From a bacterium (lineage in GTDB: Bacteria; Ratteibacteria; UBA8468; B48-G9; JAFGKM01): a DNA stretch of 10,636 bases. The stretch lies in contig DAORXQ010000029.1 of NCBI GenBank assembly GCA_035371905.1, forward strand, positions 6,092 to 16,727, given 5' to 3'. The position numbers and the translations under genes were made by a program. Each line of letters opens with the position of its first letter. The first letter of the stretch is position 1. Of the stretch, positions 5,934-10,636 are shown piece by piece. The notes under the pieces are model-generated. The model did not search any database. It had not been told where the DNA came from and saw nothing but the letters and a program-made list of their open reading frames with translations.

Positions 5934-7086
5934 TGTTGCTCTTATTGGTTATAAATTTATGGGGAAAGCACATTCGTTTGCATATAAAAATGTATCTCTA
6001 TTTTTTGACCTTCCTGTTAAGGTGGTTATGAAAGTTATCTGTGGAAGGACAGAAAAGGCAGTAAGCCAGGCAAAGGAAAAATTTGGCTGGCTTGAATATG
6101 AAACCGACTGGAAAAAGGTTGTTGAAAGAAAAGATATTGATTTGATTGATATTACTACCCCTCCAAATGCTCATAAAGATATAGCAATAGAGGCAGCAAA
6201 AAATGGAAAAATAGTTTTCTGTGAAAAACCACTTGCTTCAACTTTAAAAGATGCCTATGAAATGCTTGAAGCAGTTGAAAAATATGGTGTTAAGCATGCA
6301 ATATGCTTTAATTATAGAAAACTTCCTGCTATTGGACTTGCTAAAAAACTTATAGAAGAGGGGAAAATAGGAAAAATTTATCATATGAGAGCGGTTTATT
6401 TACAGGACTGGATTGTTGACCCTGATTTTCCACTTGTCTGGAGATTACAGAAACAGGTTGCTGGAAGTGGTGCCCATGGTGATTTAAATGCTCATTTAAT
6501 TGATATGGCAAGATACCTTGTGGGTGAATTTGATGAGGTTGTTGGAATTAATGAGACATTTATTAAGGAAAGGCCTGTTTTAAAGGCAAAGGAAGAACTT
6601 GAGACAGGACTTGGTGAATTTAAAGAAAAGGCGGAGGAAAAAGGAATTGTTGATGTTGATGATGCTACTATTTTTCTTGTAAGATTTAAAAATGGTGCAA
6701 TTGGTTCTTTTGAAGCAACAAGATTTGCTCCTGGCAGGAAAAATGGTCAGAGATTTGAGATAAATGGAAGTAAGGGAAGTATTGTATTTAATCTTGAACG
6801 ACTTAACGAACTTGAATATTACAGTAGAGATGATGAAAGTGGAACTCAGGGTTTTAGAACTATTATAGCAACAGACGCTTCCCATCCTTATGCTGCAAAC
6901 TGGTGGCCAGCAGGTCATATAATCGGTTATGGAGAGGCATTTGTAAATATGGTTGCAGATATATTCAATTCAATCTCTAAGGGAGAAAATCCCAGTCCAA
7001 ATTTCTATGATGGAGTTAAATGTCAGGAAGTCCTTGAAGCAGTTGACCAGTCAATTAGGGAAAGAAAATGGATTAAGGTGAAATAA
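5917..7086 (+). CDS. Gfo/Idh/MocA family NAD(P)-dependent oxidoreductase
   Basis: Cytosolic dehydrogenase of the family acting mainly on sugars, inositols and related polyols; the substrate cannot be read from sequence. 389 residues. Seen: N-terminal Rossmann fold with GYKFMGKAHS (11-20), where Lys13 sits at the middle Gly of the usual GxGxxG; ITTPPNAH at about 79-86; the family EKP motif at 103-105; the catalytic-type segment GAHGDLNAHLIDMARYL with Asp189 and His193; then the C-terminal alpha/beta domain including DVDDATIFLVRF. ATGs at 5917 and 5920 both suit GGAGGG at 5906-5911. Overlap with recA implies co-transcription and coupled translation, odd for a sugar-type dehydrogenase. No signal peptide. 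Family is sure, function is not. Confidence 0.93.
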   Translation: MMKEVNVALIGYKFMGKAHSFAYKNVSLFFDLPVKVVMKVICGRTEKAVSQAKEKFGWLEYETDWKKVVERKDIDLIDITTPPNAHKDIAIEAAKNGKIVFCEKPLASTLKDAYEMLEAVEKYGVKHAICFNYRKLPAIGLAKKLIEEGKIGKIYHMRAVYLQDWIVDPDFPLVWRLQKQVAGSGAHGDLNAHLIDMARYLVGEFDEVVGINETFIKERPVLKAKEELETGLGEFKEKAEEKGIVDVDDATIFLVRFKNGAIGSFEATRFAPGRKNGQRFEINGSKGSIVFNLERLNELEYYSRDDESGTQGFRTIIATDASHPYAANWWPAGHIIGYGEAFVNMVADIFNSISKGENPSPNFYDGVKCQEVLEAVDQSIRERKWIKVK

Positions 7087-7132
7087 ACCTTTTTGTTCTG
7101 AAAATCATCTAAATAATCAAAAGGAGGCAGAA

Positions 7133-8614
7133 ATGAAAAAAAATATAATGATAGGGTTTATTTTTGGATTGATTTTTTCAGGACTTGTTTTTACTGGATA
7201 CAGTGCAATTGAAAAGAAAACAGAAAGTAAAAAGTTTTATTCAGGAATAATTACGCCCACATCTCTTGATGAACCTCTTACTTTACAGAGTGCATTTGTT
7301 CAGGTTGCAAAATCAGTTAAACCTGCAGTTGTTCAGATTACAACAGAAAAGATAGTTACATATAGATACTGGGACCCATTTGGAGATCTGGATGAATTTT
7401 TCAGGTCTCCTTTTGAAGAATTTTTTGGTACACCAAGGAGAAGACAGCAACCAAAAACCTATCAGAAAAAACAGGAAGGACTTGGTTCAGGTTTTATAGT
7501 AGATGAGGATGGATACATTTTAACAAATAACCATGTTATTGAAGGAGTTGATAAAATACTTGTTAAACTTCTTGGAGATGAAAGAAAGTATGAAGCAAAA
7601 GTTATAGGAACTGACCCGAAAACAGACCTTGCTTTAATAAAGATAAATGCTGGAAAGCCTTTACCTTATGTTAAACTTGGAGATTCTGATAAAATTGAGG
7701 TAGGTGAATGGGTAATTGCTATTGGAAATCCTTTTGGACTTGAAGAAACAGTTACAGTTGGAGTGGTAAGTGCAAAAGGAAGAAGCGGTTTTGGGATAAC
7801 TCAATATGAAGATTTTATTCAGACAGATGCAGCAATCAATCCAGGTAATTCAGGTGGTCCTCTTGTTAATATAAGAGGAGAGGTAATAGGAATAAATACA
7901 TTTATAATTGCTCCTTATGTTGCACAGGGTGTTGGTTTTGCCATCCCAATAAATCTTGCAAAAAAAGTTTTTACTCAATTAAAGGAAAAGGGAAAGGTTA
8001 CAAGAGGATATCTTGGAGTGTACCTGCAAGCACTTGATGAAGAACTTGCAAAATCATTTGGTTTGTCTGAAATAAAAGGTGCTCTTGTTGCTCAGGTTTT
8101 AAAAGATAGTCCAGCGGAAAAGGGTGGAATAAAAGATGGAGATGTAATCATTGAATATGATGGAACTGAGGTTAAAGATGTTAAGGATTTACAGATGAAG
8201 GTTGCAAATACTCCTGTTGGGAAAAGAGTTTCAGTTGGTATATGGAGAGATAAGAAAAAAATTGTTTTAAATGTTACAGTTGGAGAAATGCCTGCTGAAG
8301 AACCCGTCGCCGCAGAGACAGAAGAAAAACTATGGAGAGGTATGAGAGTATCTGCTTTAACAGAAGAAATGAAATCTCAGTTTGGTATAGATGAAAATGA
8401 AGGTGTTGTTGTTACTTATGTTGAAACAGGTTCTCCCGCAGATGAAAGTGGAATTAAGGTTGGAAGTGTTATTAAGATGATAAATGATTATAAGATTTCA
8501 AACATTTCAGATTATAGAAAGGTAATAAAAAACATTCCGAAAAATACAGATGTCAGGGTTCAAATTAAATTTGGAGATAGAACAAGATTTTTGGTATTGA
8601 AAGGTGAAAAATAA
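7133..8614 (+). CDS. periplasmic serine protease, HtrA/DegP/DegQ type with two PDZ domains
   Basis: Envelope quality-control protease that degrades, and in some relatives refolds, damaged exported proteins. 493 residues. Seen: an N-terminal hydrophobic segment at about 4-22 after two lysines (signal peptide or membrane anchor; no lipobox Cys, and no Cys in the protein); a linker with WDPFGDLDEFF; the trypsin-like domain at about 115-280 with catalytic His134 (TNNHVIEG), Asp165 (TDLALIK) and Ser240 (GNSGGP); PDZ1 at about 292-385 (RGYLGV...SPAEKGGIKDGDVI); PDZ2 at about 400-490 (GSPADESGIKVGSVI). Start set by AAGGAGG at 7121-7127. The two-PDZ layout fits DegP/DegQ, but I cannot tell which. It follows the oxidoreductase by 46 nt with no convincing promoter. 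An export signal suggests an envelope with a periplasm-like space. Confidence 0.95.
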   Translation: MKKNIMIGFIFGLIFSGLVFTGYSAIEKKTESKKFYSGIITPTSLDEPLTLQSAFVQVAKSVKPAVVQITTEKIVTYRYWDPFGDLDEFFRSPFEEFFGTPRRRQQPKTYQKKQEGLGSGFIVDEDGYILTNNHVIEGVDKILVKLLGDERKYEAKVIGTDPKTDLALIKINAGKPLPYVKLGDSDKIEVGEWVIAIGNPFGLEETVTVGVVSAKGRSGFGITQYEDFIQTDAAINPGNSGGPLVNIRGEVIGINTFIIAPYVAQGVGFAIPINLAKKVFTQLKEKGKVTRGYLGVYLQALDEELAKSFGLSEIKGALVAQVLKDSPAEKGGIKDGDVIIEYDGTEVKDVKDLQMKVANTPVGKRVSVGIWRDKKKIVLNVTVGEMPAEEPVAAETEEKLWRGMRVSALTEEMKSQFGIDENEGVVVTYVETGSPADESGIKVGSVIKMINDYKISNISDYRKVIKNIPKNTDVRVQIKFGDRTRFLVLKGEK

Positions 8615-8631
8615 TTTTGTAAGGATTTTAT

Positions 8632-9033
8632 GTGAAGAATGAAGAATTAATTAAAAAAATTTTAAAATTATTGAGCAAAAAGGACTATTCAGAAGAAGAA
8701 ATAAGAGAGAAAATTCCTTCAATAACACCTTCTATTCTGAAAGAACTGAAGAAAAAAAATTTGATTGATGATTATTCTCTTTCCTTAAAGATAATAGAAA
8801 ATCTGCAAAATAAAGGAAAAGGTTATCATTATATATTTAAAGAACTTGAGAGAAGGAAAATAAAAGACCAGATTATTGAAAAATTGAAAAAGGAATACGA
8901 TTTTGAGAAAGAAGTTGAAATCTGTAAAAAGGTAGTTTCAAGAATGGAAGGGAAATCAATTTCCTCAATTATTCTGAATTTGAAAAGCAGAGGATTTTCA
9001 GAAGAAATTATTGAGAAGGTTATTAACTTTTAA
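8632..9033 (+). CDS. recX: RecX family regulatory protein, GTG start
   Basis: RecX binds RecA filaments and usually limits recombinase activity. 133 residues, at the short end of the family, made of helical repeats; the best match is LIDDYSLSLKIIENLQNKGK followed by GYHYIFKELERRKI, the RecX pattern of an Asp-Asp turn, a Gly-rich turn and a Leu-rich helix. The last repeat ends SIILNLKSRGFSEEIIEKVI. The start is GTG at 8632, with AAGGA at 8621-8625; no in-frame ATG comes before residue 104. An ATG two bases earlier (8630) is followed directly by TGA, a start-stop pair with the same ribosome site. It lies 17 nt after htrA, so it is likely in the recA-led transcript despite the two intervening genes. 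Sequence is divergent, but neighbours recA and alaS support the call. Confidence 0.85.
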   Translation: MKNEELIKKILKLLSKKDYSEEEIREKIPSITPSILKELKKKNLIDDYSLSLKIIENLQNKGKGYHYIFKELERRKIKDQIIEKLKKEYDFEKEVEICKKVVSRMEGKSISSIILNLKSRGFSEEIIEKVINF

Positions 9034-9035
9034 AT

Positions 9036-9065
9036 TTGAAAGAAATGTCTTAAAAATGATAGAAT
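9036..9065 (+). promoter_or_regulatory. candidate promoter for alaS
   Basis: TTGAAA at 9036-9041, 18-nt spacer, TAGAAT at 9060-9065, with TG at 9057-9058 giving an extended -10. The start would fall near 9072, leaving a leader of about 40 nt. It begins 3 nt after the recX stop. Weaker than the ilvB and recA promoters; alaS could equally be read through from recX. Confidence 0.4.
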
Positions 9066-9112
9066 AAAAAAGTTATTGACTGAATTTTTAAGTTCTTGAA
9101 AGAAAAATAGAA

Positions 9113-10636
9113 ATGGAAAGTAAAAAAATTAGAGAAAGTTATTTAAAATTTTTTGAAAAAAAAGGTCATAAAATTGTTAAAAGTAGCAGTTTAATTCCTC
9201 TTGAAGACCCTACCTTACTTTTTACAAATGCAGGTATGGTTCAATTCAAAAAGTTTTGGGCAACAGATATACCACTTCCTTATACAAGGGCAACTACCTG
9301 TCAGAAATGTTTGAGAGCGGGTGGGAAGGATAGCGACCTTGAAAAAATTGGAGAAAGTGGAAAACATCACACTTTTTTTGAAATGCTTGGCAATTTTTCT
9401 TTCGGTGATTACTTTAAAAAAGAGGCGATTGAATGGGCTTTTGAATTTGTTATAGATGTTTTAAAAATAAGAGAAGAAAATTTATGGGTATCTTATTTTA
9501 AGGATGATATTGAAACAAAAGATTACTGGAAAAAGTTTCTACCTGAAGATAAGTTAATTCCTCTTGGTGAAAAGGATAATTTCTGGGGTCCTGCAGGAGA
9601 GACGGGTGCCTGTGGTCCCTGTACAGAAATTTATTTTGATTTTGGAAAAGATAAAGGATGTGGTAGAGAAGATTGTAAACCTGGATGTGACTGTGAGAGA
9701 TTTCTTGAATTCTGGAATCTTGTTTTTCCTCAATATGATAAGCAAAAAGATGGGGCTTTTTTACCTCTTAAGAGAAAAGGAGTTGATACAGGAATGGGAC
9801 TAGAAAGGATTTCAAGAATTTTACAGGGAGTTGAGACAAATTATGATACAGACCTTTTTGTTCCAATTATAAAAAAAATTGAAGAGATAAGTGGTTTTTC
9901 ATATAAAGAAAATAAAAGAAATTTCAGGATTATTTCAGACCACATAAGAGGTATTGTTTTTGCAATAAGTGATGGGATTTTTCCGTCAAATGAAGGAAGG
10001 GGATATGTTTTGAGAAGAATTATAAGAAAAGCGGTTTTCAGTGGTCTTGACCTTAATTTAAAAGAGCCATTCCTTTTTAATCTTTCAGAAGTTGTGATAA
10101 GAAAGATGAGTGAAATTTATCCAGAATTAATGGAGAATAAAAAAGTAATAGAAAAAGTTATACACGAGGAGGAGGAGAGATTTCTTTCTTTAATTTCTTC
10201 TTCCAGAAAAATATTTTTTGAAATTGTTAAAGATCAGAAGGAAATTAAAGGAGAAACATTATTTAAACTTTATGATACTTATGGAATACCAAAAGACCTT
10301 ATAGATGAACTTGCTTTTCAATATGATAAAGAAATAAAATGGGATGAATTTGATGAATATATGGTAAAACAAAGAGAACTTTCAAGAGCAAAATCAAAAA
10401 TAGGCATGAAGAAAAAGGAAATTTTAATATCTGATAAAATTTTAGAAACAGATTTTTCAGGATACGAAAAAACTTCTGATACAGGTAAACTTGTTGGGAT
10501 TTATCAGGATGAAAATGATTTCTTTTATCTTGTTTTTGATAGAACAGTTTTTTATCCTGAAAAGGGTGGTCAGATTGGTGATAGAGGGATTATTTACAAT
10601 GATAAATTTAAGTTTAAAGTTATTGATACTCAGATA
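9113..10636 (+). CDS. alaS: alanyl-tRNA synthetase, N-terminal 508 residues (3' end outside window)
   Basis: Charges tRNA-Ala with alanine and, through a later domain, clears mischarged Ser/Gly. The frame is open from the ATG to the window edge with no interruption; the full protein is usually about 870 residues, so this is a window cut. Seen: start MESKKIRESYLKFF; DPTLLFTNAGM; RATTCQKCLRAGGKDSDLE; class II motif 2 HHTFFEMLGNFSFGDYFK with Lys84 before it where Arg is common; a Cys-rich stretch at 183-194 (CGREDCKPGCDC) after ACGPC; motif 3 GVDTGMGLERI at 223-233; and the start of the editing domain, DRTVFYPEKGGQ (476-487), with Lys in the usual PESGGQ Ser position. No clear Shine-Dalgarno precedes the ATG, unlike most genes here. 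It follows recX by 79 nt, a common order. Confidence 0.97.
   Translation, partial: MESKKIRESYLKFFEKKGHKIVKSSSLIPLEDPTLLFTNAGMVQFKKFWATDIPLPYTRATTCQKCLRAGGKDSDLEKIGESGKHHTFFEMLGNFSFGDYFKKEAIEWAFEFVIDVLKIREENLWVSYFKDDIETKDYWKKFLPEDKLIPLGEKDNFWGPAGETGACGPCTEIYFDFGKDKGCGREDCKPGCDCERFLEFWNLVFPQYDKQKDGAFLPLKRKGVDTGMGLERISRILQGVETNYDTDLFVPIIKKIEEISGFSYKENKRNFRIISDHIRGIVFAISDGIFPSNEGRGYVLRRIIRKAVFSGLDLNLKEPFLFNLSEVVIRKMSEIYPELMENKKVIEKVIHEEEERFLSLISSSRKIFFEIVKDQKEIKGETLFKLYDTYGIPKDLIDELAFQYDKEIKWDEFDEYMVKQRELSRAKSKIGMKKKEILISDKILETDFSGYEKTSDTGKLVGIYQDENDFFYLVFDRTVFYPEKGGQIGDRGIIYNDKFKFKVIDTQI

Noticed and set aside
7093..7117. TTGTTC with AATAAT as a promoter for htrA
   Set aside because: Spacing is about 13 nt and the hexamers are weak; not supportable.
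7088..7124. CCTTTT (7088-7093) could pair with AAAAGG (7119-7124) and mask the htrA ribosome site as an RNA thermometer
   Set aside because: Only six pairs, mostly A-U, closing a 25-nt loop; too weak to separate from chance in A+T-rich DNA.
9076..9081. TTGACT as the -35 box of an alaS promoter
   Set aside because: No TATAAT-like hexamer lies 16-19 nt downstream; the sequence there is AAAGAA.
9564..9803. Open frame inside alaS that might suggest a frameshift or nested gene
   Set aside because: The alaS frame is continuous from 9113 to the window end with conserved motifs throughout, so this is a shadow frame.

Overview
The window is a compact, A+T-rich bacterial chromosome segment. All ten genes supported here lie on the plus strand, with very short or overlapping junctions. 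Arginine is written mostly with AGA/AGG, coding strands are purine-rich and proteins are rich in Lys/Glu/Ile, which hints at a thermophilic or deep-branching lineage. The protein families are purely bacterial (RecA, RecX, bacterial-type AlaS, an HtrA with a signal peptide). An uncultured phylum such as Omnitrophota/Ratteibacteria is my guess; nothing here proves it. No mobile elements, CRISPR arrays, rRNA or tRNA genes were seen.

Layout. (1) Positions 1-963: the 3' part of proC (last step of proline synthesis) and, 2 nt later, a Cys/His-rich protein of unknown function resembling DUF1284. (2) Positions 984-4812: a near-consensus promoter with a very short leader drives ilvB-ilvN-ilvC (acetolactate synthase large and small subunits, ketol-acid reductoisomerase), and probably thpR, an RNA 2',3'-cyclic phosphodiesterase. 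(3) Positions 4816-7086: a perfect 17-nt palindrome, then a second promoter with the same -35/spacer/-10 pattern, then recA, whose end overlaps a Gfo/Idh/MocA-type oxidoreductase. (4) Positions 7087-9033: a periplasmic HtrA/DegP-type protease and recX. (5) Positions 9113 to the end: the first 508 codons of alaS, open at the window edge.

How the genes relate: ilvBNC supplies the first two shared steps of valine/isoleucine synthesis (ilvD is not in the window). recA and recX form the classic recombinase/modulator pair, and recA-recX-alaS is a familiar bacterial order, but here an oxidoreductase and htrA are inserted between recA and recX. No new multi-gene defence or biosynthetic system is evident. 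The points most worth a second look are the cofactor loop of IlvC (predicted NADH preference), the palindrome in front of the recA promoter, the inserted genes in the recA-recX unit, and the uncharacterised Cys/His protein. No stretch longer than 300 bases lacks a gene.
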